64,000 bases of DNA from Anaeromyxobacter sp. Lineage in GTDB: Bacteria > Myxococcota > Myxococcia > Myxococcales > Anaeromyxobacteraceae. Below are positions 1 through 8,053 of the stretch, in pieces. The stretch lies in the NCBI GenBank assembly GCA_016718565.1, contig JADKCZ010000001.1, positions 744,001 to 808,000 on the forward strand. Direction: 5' to 3'. Under the pieces are notes generated by a model. The model was not told the DNA's origin. It worked only from the letters and a program-made list of their open reading frames with translations, and searched no databases. The position numbers and the translations under genes were made by a program. How positions within the stretch are numbered: the stretch's first letter is position 1; each line of letters starts with the position of its first letter.

Positions 1-73
1 GGGCGGCCGAGGGGAGGCCGACCACCAGCAGCGCGGCCAGCGCCAGGGCGCGGCTACCAGTCCTTGGCCACAT
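1..73 (-). CDS. N-terminus of a secreted/membrane protein, possibly BatD (partial)
   Basis: An ATG at 73 (reverse strand), nested inside the last codons of the TPR gene, opens a frame that runs off the left edge. Its 24 visible residues (Met-Trp-Pro-Arg-Thr-Gly, then an Ala/Leu/Val-rich core ending in Pro-Ser-Ala-Ala) look like a Sec signal peptide. In Bat operons the TPR gene is usually followed by BatD, a secreted or membrane-anchored protein, so BatD is the best guess. Only the leader is visible, so the identity is inferred from context alone. Confidence 0.5.
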   Translation of the reverse strand, partial: MWPRTGSRALALAALLVVGLPSAA

Positions 74-914
74 CGCGCTTCCGCGCCTCCTTCCGGCCGG
101 CCGGGCCGAGCGGCATGTTCCGCTCGCGGTCGCGCAGGGCGTCGAGGAGCCGCGCGGCGTCCTGCCGGTCGAGCTGGCCGGCCCGACCCGCGGCTCCCTC
201 GCTGCGCTCGCCTTCCTGCTCCCCGTCCCGCTGGCCGCCACGCTGGCTCCCGTCCTTGCGCTCACTGGGCCCCGGCTGCTGGCCCGGCTGGTCCTCGTCG
301 CCCTGCCGCCCCTGGTCCGGCTTCGGCTGGCCCTGCGCCTGGCCCGGCTTCGGCTCCTGGCCGGCCCCCTGCCGGTCCTGGCCCTTCGCCTGGTCCTTCC
401 CGTCCTGCTGGCCCTGCTCCGGCTTCCCCGGCTGCTGCTCCGGCTGGCCGCCCTGCTTGCCCTGGTCGCCCTGGTCCTTCGGCGCGCCCTGGCCCTGCGC
501 CTTGCGGCGCAGCAGGACCTCGAGGTTATAGCGCGCGTCCTCGTTGGCGGGGTCGCGTGCCAGCGCCTGCGAGAAGGCCTTGACCGCGCCGTCCCGGTCG
601 CCGGCGGCGGCCAGCGCGTTGCCCGTGTTCTGCAGCGCCCGCGAGGAGAGGACGCCGGCGGCGTCCCGCTCCAGCGCCCGCCTCCAGGCCTCGCGCGCCT
701 CGGCGTGCCGCCCCAGGGCGTGCAGGGCGTTGCCGCGGTCGAAGTCGATCTCCGGGTGGGGCCCGGCCTCGCGCTCGGCCGCCTGGTAGCGCTCCAGCGC
801 CGCGGCCCCGTCGCCGGAGAGGAGCTGCTCGTTCCCCTGGCGCACCGCGGGCTGCTCGGCGGTGAACGGCGAGGCGGCGCCCAGGAGCGCCAGCAGCAGG
901 GCGGCGGCGCTCAC
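54..914 (-). CDS. batC: TPR protein of the Bat operon (BatC-like)
   Basis: A 286-residue exported protein. A GTG start at 914 overlaps the stop of the upstream VWA gene (GTGA), and the N-terminus is a short hydrophobic leader. Residues about 20-130 contain tetratricopeptide repeats (FDRGNALHALGRHAEA, LQNTGNALAAAGDRDGA, FSQALARDPANEDARYNLEVL). Residues about 140-255 are a low-complexity tail of Gln, Gly, Lys, Pro and Asp. This matches BatC-type TPR proteins, which follow the two VWA proteins in MoxR/Bat operons; their biochemical role is not established. It probably acts in the periplasm or at the membrane as a scaffold for the VWA proteins. Confidence 0.85.
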   Translation of the reverse strand: MSAAALLLALLGAASPFTAEQPAVRQGNEQLLSGDGAAALERYQAAEREAGPHPEIDFDRGNALHALGRHAEAREAWRRALERDAAGVLSSRALQNTGNALAAAGDRDGAVKAFSQALARDPANEDARYNLEVLLRRKAQGQGAPKDQGDQGKQGGQPEQQPGKPEQGQQDGKDQAKGQDRQGAGQEPKPGQAQGQPKPDQGRQGDEDQPGQQPGPSERKDGSQRGGQRDGEQEGERSEGAAGRAGQLDRQDAARLLDALRDRERNMPLGPAGRKEARKRDVAKDW

Positions 915-1990
915 GCGGCCTCCGGGTCGTCGTCGGGCCGGGGGGCGCGCCCCTCGGGCAGGAGCAGGGCGGCCAGCAGGAGGAGGAAGGCGGGCAGGGC
1001 GAAGCGGGCGTACTGGTCGTCGTAGGCCACGGTGAGCCGGCTGGTGAGCTCGCCCTTCTCCAGCGCGTCGAGCGCCGCCACGAAGGCGGCCGGGCCGCGA
1101 TCGGGCGAGCCCGGCTCGAAGACCTGGCCGCCGCCCGCCTCGGTGAGCGCGCGCAGGGTGGCGGGGTCGAGGCGGGTCACCACCGGGTCGCCGGCGCGGT
1201 CCTTCTTGTAGCCGGTGAGGGCGCCGCCCGCGTCGGTGAGCGGGATGGGCTCGCCGGCCGTGGTGCCGATGGCCAGGGCGTGGATGCGGACGCCGGCCTC
1301 GGCCAGCTGGGCGGCGGCCTGGCGCGCCCCGCCCTCCAGGTCCTCGCCGTCGGTGACCAGCAGCACCACCTTGGAGCGCCCGGCCGCCGCCTGCGAGCCC
1401 TCCAGCACCTCCCGCGCCGCCGTGAGGGCGTTGCCCAGGTCGGAGCCCTGCTGGGCCACGCTCTGCGGCGTGACGGCCCGCAGGAAGAGCCGGGCCGCGG
1501 CGTAGTCGGTGGTGAGCGGGCACTGGACGAAGGCCTGGCCGGCGAAGACCACCAGCCCCACCCGGTCGCCGGCCAGCTGCTCCAGCAGCGCCCCCACCTC
1601 CAGCTTGGCGCGGGAGAGCCGGTCCGGCTTGACGTCGCGGGCCAGCATGGAGCGCGACACGTCCAGGGCGATGACCACGTCGACGCCGGTGCGGGTGACG
1701 AGCTCGGTGCGGCTGCCGCACTGCGGGCGGGCCAGCGCCAGCGTCAGCAGGGCCAGGCCGGTGAGCGAGAGCCCGAGCCGGGTGGCCGGGCGGGCGGCGC
1801 CGGCGCGTGGGGCCACCCGGCGGGCCTGGGGCCCCAGGGTGCGGGCCAGCAGGGCGCGGCGGCGGCCCAGCATGACCGCGCCGAGCAGGGCCAGCGCGGC
1901 CACCGCGGCCAGCAGCCAGAGCGCGCCCGGCTCGGCCAGGCGGGCCGGCGCCCCCAGCACCTGGAAGGAGAGCGGCGCGGCCTCGGTCAC
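911..1990 (-). CDS. batB: VWA-domain membrane protein (BatB-like)
   Basis: A 359-residue membrane protein starting at a GTG that overlaps the stop of the preceding VWA gene. Hydrophobic segments near residues 20-40 and 60-80 precede a von Willebrand factor A domain with an intact MIDAS motif (DVSRSM, a DxSxS site) and the later TDGED loop. A final hydrophobic helix (about 330-350) and a short charged tail close the protein. The VWA domain should bind a divalent metal and a protein partner on one face of the membrane. It is the second of two VWA paralogs in the operon, as is typical of BatA/BatB pairs. The role is inferred to be envelope maintenance with the MoxR ATPase. Confidence 0.9.
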   Translation of the reverse strand: MTEAAPLSFQVLGAPARLAEPGALWLLAAVAALALLGAVMLGRRRALLARTLGPQARRVAPRAGAARPATRLGLSLTGLALLTLALARPQCGSRTELVTRTGVDVVIALDVSRSMLARDVKPDRLSRAKLEVGALLEQLAGDRVGLVVFAGQAFVQCPLTTDYAAARLFLRAVTPQSVAQQGSDLGNALTAAREVLEGSQAAAGRSKVVLLVTDGEDLEGGARQAAAQLAEAGVRIHALAIGTTAGEPIPLTDAGGALTGYKKDRAGDPVVTRLDPATLRALTEAGGGQVFEPGSPDRGPAAFVAALDALEKGELTSRLTVAYDDQYARFALPAFLLLLAALLLPEGRAPRPDDDPEAA

Positions 1991-3000
1991 GGGAAGCTCC
2001 GGAAGCGGGTCAGGCCGAGCAGCAGCCCGGCCAGGGCCAGCCAGAAGGCCGGGCCGAGCAGGCGCGGGAAGAGCTCGGCCACCCGGGACGAGGCGGTGGA
2101 CTCGAAGATGCGGGTCTTCTCCATGCGGTCCAGCACCTGCTGCAGGCCGCGCTCCAGCTCGGCCTGGTCGCCGGCGCCGGCGAAGGCGCCCCCGGTGGCC
2201 TCGGCGATCTCCTTGAGCAGCGCCGGGTTCACCGCGAAGGGCATGGGCTGGTAGATGGTCTGGCCGAACAGGTCGACGCCCACCGGGTAGGGCACCACGC
2301 CGCCCTTGCCCACCAGGATGGGGAAGACCCGGATGCCGAAGGTGCGGGCGATGGCGGCGGCCTCGCGCGGGGAGATCTGGCCGGCGTTGGAGTCGCCGTC
2401 GGTGATGAGGATGATCACCTTGCTCTTGGCGTCCGACTCGCGCAGGCGGTTCACCGAGGTGGCCAGCGCGTTGCCGATGGCGGTGCCGTCCTCGATGAGA
2501 CCGATCTGCAGCTGGTCCACCAGGGTGCGCAGGATGCCGTAGTCGAGGGTGAGCGGCGCCTGGGTGTAGGCGTCGCCGGCGAAGACCACCAGGCCGATCC
2601 GGTCGCTGCTGCGCCGGCCGATGAACTCCTTGAGGACCTCCTTGGCCACGTGGATGCGGTCCTGCGGCTTGAAGTCGGCGGCCCGCATGGAGGTGGAGAG
2701 GTCGAGGGCGATGACGATGTCGATGCCCTCCACCGAGCGCTTCTCCGGCTCGCGCTCGCGGGTCTGCGGGCGGGCCAGGGCCACCGCCGAGAGGGCCAGC
2801 GCCGCCAGCACCAGCGCCTGCGGCAGCCACCAGACCCGGGCCGCCAGGCCGCGCCCGCCGGCGGCGATGAGGGCGGCGCGCGGGTGGCGCAGGCGGGGCG
2901 CCAGGCGCCGCTCGAAGGCCAGCGCCAGGACCACCAGCGGGACGGCCAGCAGGAGGAGGAGCGCCCAGGGCTCCGCCAGGGTGGGGACGCCAGGGGTCAC
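1987..3000 (-). CDS. batA: VWA-domain membrane protein (BatA-like)
   Basis: 337 residues, GTG start at 3000 overlapping the stop of the upstream gene. Two N-terminal hydrophobic helices (residues about 10-30 and 55-75) precede a VWA domain with the MIDAS sequence DLSTSM and the ITDGDS loop. The C-terminal helix near residue 315 (AFWLALAGLLLGL) makes a third membrane segment. This is the classic BatA layout: a VWA domain held between N- and C-terminal transmembrane helices. The four-base overlaps on both sides imply translational coupling with the DUF58, BatB and TPR genes. Confidence 0.9.
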   Translation of the reverse strand: MTPGVPTLAEPWALLLLLAVPLVVLALAFERRLAPRLRHPRAALIAAGGRGLAARVWWLPQALVLAALALSAVALARPQTREREPEKRSVEGIDIVIALDLSTSMRAADFKPQDRIHVAKEVLKEFIGRRSSDRIGLVVFAGDAYTQAPLTLDYGILRTLVDQLQIGLIEDGTAIGNALATSVNRLRESDAKSKVIILITDGDSNAGQISPREAAAIARTFGIRVFPILVGKGGVVPYPVGVDLFGQTIYQPMPFAVNPALLKEIAEATGGAFAGAGDQAELERGLQQVLDRMEKTRIFESTASSRVAELFPRLLGPAFWLALAGLLLGLTRFRSFP

Positions 3001-4136
3001 CGGCGGTCACCGGGGGGCGCGTTGCCCCTCACCCCGGCCCTCTCCCCGGAGGGGAGAGGGGGATCCTGGACCGGGGTCGAGGTCGGAGGCGAGGTCGATG
3101 CCCCCCCCGCCTTCCCCGCCGGGGCGAACGCCCCCGCGGTCTGCGCCAGCAGCCCGCGCGCGTAGCGCAGCCCGGCGTCGCACTCGTTCCCCCCCGCCGG
3201 GAAGCGGGCGAACTTGACGAGGTCGGTGTCCTCCGAGAAGCCGCGCAGGGCGGCCAGATCGAGGCGCGGGTCGGCCTGCGCCGCCAGCGCGTCCAGCAGC
3301 TCCCCGGTGGTCAGGTCGAGCGCGTTCAGGCCGGTGAGCGCGCCCAGGTACTCGCGCACCGCCTCGGAGAGCCGGAAGAAGAACTCGCGGGCCCGGCCCT
3401 GCTGGGGGAGCCGCTCGGCCTCCAGGGCGTCGAGGCGGCGGGCGAAGCGCACCTCGGGCGGCAGCGGCGCGGGGGGCTCGGCGGCGGCGCGCGCGCGGCG
3501 GCGCCACCAGCGCCACAGGAGCCAGCCGGCCAGGGCGGCGGCCAGCGCGCCCAGGGCCCACCAGACGACGCGCCAGCTCGGCAGCACCAGCGGGACGGGC
3601 GGCGCCGGGGCGCGCAGCTCGAGCGCGTCGGTGGGCGCGGCCGGGTCGATGAGACCGGACGCCTCCACCCGCGGCCCGGGCACGTCGAGGACCCGCGGGC
3701 CCGCCGGCGTGGCGGCGGCCAGCGACAGCGCCGGCAGGTCGTGGGCCCCGAGCTCGTAGAGCGCCAGGGTGAGCGTGCAGGTGGTGAGCGAGTCCTCGCC
3801 GGCCGCGGCGCGGGTGCAGCCCTGCGACCGCAGCTCGAAGGGGGCCAGGGCGGGGGCCTCGGGCAGGGCGTAGGACTCGGCCTGGCCGTGGCGGATCTCC
3901 AGCTCCCAGGTGAAGGGCTCGCCGAGCCGGGGCGTGGCCTTGGAGAGGCGGGAGGCCACCGCCTTGGGGGACGCCTGGGGGAGGGGGGGCGGGGTCGCGG
4001 TCGCGGTCGGGGCCGAGGCCGAGGTCGAGGTCGCGGTCGGGGTCGCCGCCCCGCCGACCCACGGCCACCCGGCCAGGACGAGCAGCAGCACCAGCGCGCC
4101 TCCCACCCCGCGCCCCCGCGCTCCGCCCCGCCTCAC
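2997..4136 (-). CDS. Membrane protein with BatD/DUF4381-like features
   Basis: 379 residues, GTG start at 4136 overlapping the DUF58 stop. It has a signal peptide, then an Ala/Thr/Ser-rich linker encoded by near-repeats. A beta-rich extracytoplasmic domain follows (about 60-190), then a transmembrane helix (about 200-225, WWALGALAAALAGWLLW), a basic stop-transfer cluster and a cytoplasmic helical domain. The position between DUF58 and BatA is that of the DUF4381 genes in other Bat operons, while the front half resembles the beta domains of BatD. The last 20 or so residues come from a dispersed palindromic repeat (3025-3062) that has entered the frame, so the C-terminus is not ancestral. Exact function unknown. 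Confidence 0.7.
   Translation of the reverse strand: MRRGGARGRGVGGALVLLLVLAGWPWVGGAATPTATSTSASAPTATATPPPLPQASPKAVASRLSKATPRLGEPFTWELEIRHGQAESYALPEAPALAPFELRSQGCTRAAAGEDSLTTCTLTLALYELGAHDLPALSLAAATPAGPRVLDVPGPRVEASGLIDPAAPTDALELRAPAPPVPLVLPSWRVVWWALGALAAALAGWLLWRWWRRRARAAAEPPAPLPPEVRFARRLDALEAERLPQQGRAREFFFRLSEAVREYLGALTGLNALDLTTGELLDALAAQADPRLDLAALRGFSEDTDLVKFARFPAGGNECDAGLRYARGLLAQTAGAFAPAGKAGGASTSPPTSTPVQDPPLPSGERAGVRGNAPPGDRR
3025..3062 (-). repeat. Dispersed palindromic repeat inside the BatD/DUF4381-like gene
   Basis: The reverse complement of the unit at 48943-48982 over about 36 bases. Here it is in frame and encodes PPLPSGERAGVRG near the C-terminus of the gene at 2997-4136, followed by eight more residues. 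Confidence 0.85.
3993..4046. repeat. GGTCGC/GGTCGAG-type short tandem repeat in coding sequence
   Basis: Imperfect hexamer array (GGTCGC, GGTCGG, GGCCGA, GGTCGA) encoding the Ala/Thr/Ser-rich linker just after the signal peptide of the gene at 2997-4136. Prone to length change by slippage in steps that keep the frame. Confidence 0.6.
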
Positions 4137-5020
4137 CCGATCCTCCGGGCCCGCGCCTGGAAGAAAGCCAGCAGGGGCTTCACGTAGTCGGCGTCGTCGG
4201 CGCGCACCGTGGCGTGGTCCAGCTCCAGGCGGGAGAAGAGGCGGGTGAGCTGCCGCTCCGAGGCGAGGGCGGCGGCGGCCAGCCGGGCCCGGAGCCGCCG
4301 GTCGGAGAGGTCCACCCGCACCACCTGGCCGGTCTCGGGGTCCTCGAGCAGCGTCAGCCCGGCCGCCGGCAGGTCGCGCTCCAGCCGGTCCTCGATGCGG
4401 ATGGGGACCACGTCGTGCTTGCGGGCCGCCACCCGCAGCGGGCGCTCGAAGCGGGCCTCGTCGTCCAGGAAGTCGGAGAGCACGAAGGCCACGGTGCGGC
4501 GGCGCATGGCGCGGCGCAGGTGCTCCAGCGCGCCGCCCAGGTCGGTGCGCCGGCTGCGCGGCTGGAAGCGCAGGATCTCGGAGACCAGCCGGAGCGCGTG
4601 GCGCCGCCCCTTGCGCGGCGGCACGAACCGCTCCACCTGGTCGGTGAAGAGGGCCAGGCCCACCCGGTCGCCGTTCTGCACCGCCGAGAAGGCCAGCAGC
4701 GCCGCGATCTCGGCCGCCACCTCGGCCTTGGTGCGCGCCGACGAGCCGAAGTCGGCCGAGGCCGACAGGTCGCACAGCACCATGACGGTGAGCTCGCGCT
4801 CCTCCACGAAGCGCTTGACGTGCAGGTGGCCGGTGCGGGCCGAGACGTTCCAGTCGATGGTGCGGACCTCGTCGCCGGGCGCGTAGGCGCGCACCTCGCT
4901 GAAGTCCATGCCGCGGCCCTTGAAGACCGAGTGGTACTGGCCGCCCAGCGAGTCCTCCACGGCGCGGCGCGTGGTGATCTCGATGCGCCGGATGCGCTGG
5001 ATGAGCTCCCTGGCGTTCAT
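4133..5020 (-). CDS. DUF58 domain protein of the MoxR/Bat operon
   Basis: 295 residues, ATG start at 5020. It carries the DUF58 signature (GxGMDFSEVRAYAPGDEVR, then IDWNVSAR) at residues about 36-62, followed by a VWA-like fold beginning VMVLCDLSASADFG, with DLSAS as the metal-site motif. It is soluble, with no membrane segment. DUF58 genes almost always sit directly after MoxR-type AAA+ ATPases and are thought to be their partners. Here MoxR is 54 bases upstream and the next gene overlaps by four bases. The family assignment is firm; molecular function is not known. Confidence 0.93.
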   Translation of the reverse strand: MNARELIQRIRRIEITTRRAVEDSLGGQYHSVFKGRGMDFSEVRAYAPGDEVRTIDWNVSARTGHLHVKRFVEERELTVMVLCDLSASADFGSSARTKAEVAAEIAALLAFSAVQNGDRVGLALFTDQVERFVPPRKGRRHALRLVSEILRFQPRSRRTDLGGALEHLRRAMRRRTVAFVLSDFLDDEARFERPLRVAARKHDVVPIRIEDRLERDLPAAGLTLLEDPETGQVVRVDLSDRRLRARLAAAALASERQLTRLFSRLELDHATVRADDADYVKPLLAFFQARARRIG

Positions 5021-5074
5021 GTCCCGGCTGCTGCGCGCTCCTTCGCGAAAGACCCCGCCACCGCCCTCACCGCC

Positions 5075-6064
5075 TCACGGCACCTCGATGCGGTCCAGCA
5101 CCCGCGACACCACCTTCTCCGGCGTGACCTCCTCGGCCTCGGCCTCGTAGGTCAGGGTGATGCGGTGGCGCAGCACGTCGTAGGCCACCGCCTTGACGTC
5201 CTCCGGGGTGACGAAGGCCCGTCGGCGCAGGAAGGCGTGGGCCCGCGCCGCCAGGGTGAGGAAGATGGTGGCGCGCGGGCTGGCGCCGTACTCCACCAGC
5301 GGCACCAGGTCGGCCAGGCCGTGCGCCTTGGGGTCGCGGGTGGCGAAGACCAGGTTGACCACGTAGTCCTTCACCCGGTCGTCCATGTAGAGCCGGTGCA
5401 GCACCGCCCTGGCGGCCGCCAGATCGGCCGGCCCGCACACCTTGCGGGCCCGCGGCGGGGTGAGGGTGGCCATGCGGTCGAGGATCAGCCGCTCCTCCTC
5501 GCGCGTCGGGTAGCCCACCTTCACCTTCAGCATGAAGCGGTCCACCTGGGCCTCGGGCAGGGGGTAGGTCCCCTCCTGCTCGATGGGGTTCATGGTGGCC
5601 AGCACGATGAAGGGGTCGGGCAGCGTGAAGGTCTGGTCGCCGATGGTGACCTGCCGCTCCTGCATGGCCTCCAGCAGGGCCGACTGCACCTTGGCGGGGG
5701 CGCGGTTCACCTCGTCGGCCAGCACGATGTTGGCGAAGACCGGCCCCTGCTTCACCGAGAAGGTCTGCGAGCGCGGATCGTAGACCTGCGTGCCCACCAC
5801 GTCGGCGGGCAGGAGGTCGGGGGTGAACTGCACCCGGCTGAAGGCGCAGTCCACCGCGTCGGCCAGGGTCTTCACCGCCAGCGTCTTGGCCAGGCCGGGC
5901 ACGCCCTCCACCAGCACGTGGCCGCCGGTGAGCAGGCCGATGAGGGCCCGCTCGATGAGGTAGGACTGGCCGACGATGACCGTGCCGGTCTCGGCGACCA
6001 GGGCCTCCACGAAGGCGGACTGGCGCTGGACTTCGTCCGAGACGGCCCGGATGTCGGGGTTCAT
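5075..6064 (-). CDS. MoxR family AAA+ ATPase
   Basis: 329 residues. The ATG at 6064 is preceded by a clear AGGAGG ribosome site. Walker A is GVPGLAKT (residues about 50-57), Walker B is IVLADEVNRAP (about 110-120), and sensor 1 lies in VLATMNPIEQEG, as in MoxR ATPases. The C-terminal lid domain ends at Pro329. MoxR proteins are chaperone-like ATPases that act with VWA/DUF58 proteins on envelope or metal-cofactor targets. This is the first gene of the Bat operon and is divergent from the acyl-AMP ligase-like gene. The leader to its right contains a possible -10 element (TATCTT on the minus strand, near 6103). Confidence 0.95.
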   Translation of the reverse strand: MNPDIRAVSDEVQRQSAFVEALVAETGTVIVGQSYLIERALIGLLTGGHVLVEGVPGLAKTLAVKTLADAVDCAFSRVQFTPDLLPADVVGTQVYDPRSQTFSVKQGPVFANIVLADEVNRAPAKVQSALLEAMQERQVTIGDQTFTLPDPFIVLATMNPIEQEGTYPLPEAQVDRFMLKVKVGYPTREEERLILDRMATLTPPRARKVCGPADLAAARAVLHRLYMDDRVKDYVVNLVFATRDPKAHGLADLVPLVEYGASPRATIFLTLAARAHAFLRRRAFVTPEDVKAVAYDVLRHRITLTYEAEAEEVTPEKVVSRVLDRIEVP

Positions 6065-6327
6065 GCGTCCTCCTGGCGGGTGCAGCGCTGAAAAGGGCCG
6101 AAAGATAGCGGCGGTCGGGCCTGGTGAACAGGCCACGGCCGCCCGCGCTTCCCGCCGGGCACTCGCCGGGCGCTCGCCGGGGCCCCCGCGGGCGCCCGCC
6201 GCCGGCGCACACCCTCCGGGGGCGGGCGACGCCCGGCGCCCGGTCGGACCTTGCGCCCGGTCAACCCGGGGTGCAGATTCGCCACATCCCGGGGGGGAAC
6301 ACCGTTGCTCCTGAAAGGAAACTCCCG

Positions 6328-8046
6328 GTGAGGGGACCACCTCTCACCAAGCCGGCCGGCACGCTGGTGGACGCGCTCGTCCACGCGGCAGGCGGGCGCC
6401 TGGGCGTCACCTTCGTCACCGAGGACGAGCAGGAGCGGTTCCTCCCCTGGTCGGAGGTGCTGGTCCGGGCCCGCCGCGCCGCCGCGGCCTACGCCCAGGC
6501 CGGGGTCCGGCCGGGCGATCGGGTGGCGCTGGTGCTGCGCACCGGGCCCGCCTACCTGGACGCCTTCCTGGGCGCCTGGCTGGCCGCGGCCGTGCCGGTG
6601 CCGCTCCCCTCGCCGTCGCAGCTCGGGCACCTCGAGGAGTACGGGGTGGCGCTGGAGCGCATGCTCACCGGCTCCGGCGCCGCGCTGCTGGTGAGCGGCG
6701 GCGCCACCCTGCAGCTGCTGGGGCGGGTGGCCGGCCGGGTGCGGCCGCGCCTCGGCTGGCTGGACGCGGCGGCGCTGGAGGTCGCGCCGGCCCGCATCCA
6801 GCGCGAGGTGGAGCCGCGCCACACCGGCCTGGTCCAGTTCGCCTGGGGTCCCACCACCGCGCCCAGGCCGGTGGACTTCACCCACGGCGCGCTGGCGGCC
6901 CAGGTGGCGGCCCGGGTCCAGGCGCTGCGGCTCGGCGACGACGACGTGCTGGTCTCCTGGCTCTCGGTGGTGCACGACTCCGGGCTGGTGGGCTGCCTGC
7001 TCACCGCCCTGGCGCGGCCGCTCTCGCTGGTGCTGGTGTCGCGCGAGGCGGTGGCGGCCCGCCCGGTGCTGGCGCTGCGGGCGGTGGCGCGCCACCGCGG
7101 CACCGTCATGGTGGGGCCGGCCTCGGCCCTGGACCGGGCCACCCTGGCCGCCGACACGGAGCTGGAGCGCTGCGACCTCTCCTCCCTGCGGCTGGTGGTG
7201 GCCCGCACCGAGCCCGGGGCCACCGGGCTCTTGCGGCGCTTCGCCGACCGCTTCGCCCCCTTCGGCCTCGACCCGCAGGCGCTGGTGCCGGCCTGGGGGC
7301 TGGCCGAGCCGCCGCTCCTGGCCTCGGCGGGCGAGCGCGGGCAGGGGCTGGCCGCCCTGGGGGTGGACGCCGGCCGGCTGGCCCGCGACGGCCTGGTGGC
7401 GCCCGGCGCCCGGCTGGTCACGCCGGTGGGGCGGCCGCTCCCCGGCGTCGAGGTGGACGTGCGCGACGCCGCCGGCCGCCCGCTGCCGGAGGGGCGGCTC
7501 GGGCAGCTCTGGCTGCGCGCGCCGGACCTGCTGGAGGGCTCCGAGCACCTGGGCCACCACGGCTGGCTCGACACCGGCGAGGTGGGGTTCGTGGTGGGCG
7601 GCGCGCTGCACGTGCACGGCCGGCGCGACGAGCTGGTGCCGGTGCACGGCGCGCTGCACGCGCCCGACGAGTTCGAGGCGCCGCTCCTGGGGCTCTCGGG
7701 GCTCCAGGCGGTGGTGGCCGCGCCGCTGCCCGCCCCGCGCGGCCAGGAGGGCGGCCTGCTCCTGCTGGTGGAGCGGTTCGAGGGCGGCCAGGCGGCGCCC
7801 GCGGCGCTCGAGTCCGAGGTGCGGCGCCTGGTGCTGGACGCCACCGGCCTCTCGCCGGCGGTGGTGGAGCTCCTGCCCCAGGGGGCGCTGCCGCGCACCG
7901 GCTCCGGCCGCCTGCGGCGCGGCGAGGCGGCCCGGCGCTGGCTGGCCGGCCGGCTCACCCCGGCGCGGGCGGTCAACCCGGTGCGGCTGGCCTACCACGC
8001 CGCCCGGTCGCAGCTGGCCTACGCGCGGCTCAGGCTGCGGGGGTAG
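6328..8046 (+). CDS. Degenerate fatty acyl-AMP ligase-like (ANL superfamily) protein
   Basis: 572 residues. The GTG at 6328 is chosen because CTGAAAGGAA precedes it and the ANL fold starts at about residue 8. Fold landmarks are present: the N-terminal subdomain (PGDRVALVLRTG), the AWGLAE motif (in the place of YGMAE) and a C-terminal subdomain. The nucleotide-binding motifs are eroded. The usual Ser/Thr/Gly-rich P-loop reads AWGPTTAPRPVDFTH. The TGD motif is TGEVGF. The C-terminal catalytic Lys region reads PRTGSGRLRR, with Arg in place of Lys. It therefore resembles FAALs but may not adenylate. It stands alone, divergent from moxR, with no polyketide or lipid genes nearby. Confidence 0.75.
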   Translation: MRGPPLTKPAGTLVDALVHAAGGRLGVTFVTEDEQERFLPWSEVLVRARRAAAAYAQAGVRPGDRVALVLRTGPAYLDAFLGAWLAAAVPVPLPSPSQLGHLEEYGVALERMLTGSGAALLVSGGATLQLLGRVAGRVRPRLGWLDAAALEVAPARIQREVEPRHTGLVQFAWGPTTAPRPVDFTHGALAAQVAARVQALRLGDDDVLVSWLSVVHDSGLVGCLLTALARPLSLVLVSREAVAARPVLALRAVARHRGTVMVGPASALDRATLAADTELERCDLSSLRLVVARTEPGATGLLRRFADRFAPFGLDPQALVPAWGLAEPPLLASAGERGQGLAALGVDAGRLARDGLVAPGARLVTPVGRPLPGVEVDVRDAAGRPLPEGRLGQLWLRAPDLLEGSEHLGHHGWLDTGEVGFVVGGALHVHGRRDELVPVHGALHAPDEFEAPLLGLSGLQAVVAAPLPAPRGQEGGLLLLVERFEGGQAAPAALESEVRRLVLDATGLSPAVVELLPQGALPRTGSGRLRRGEAARRWLAGRLTPARAVNPVRLAYHAARSQLAYARLRLRG

Positions 8047-8053
8047 GTCCCCT

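Noticed and set aside
3993..4046. CRISPR-like or regulatory repeat array
   Set aside because: Units of six bases inside a coding linker, no spacers and no cas genes in the window.
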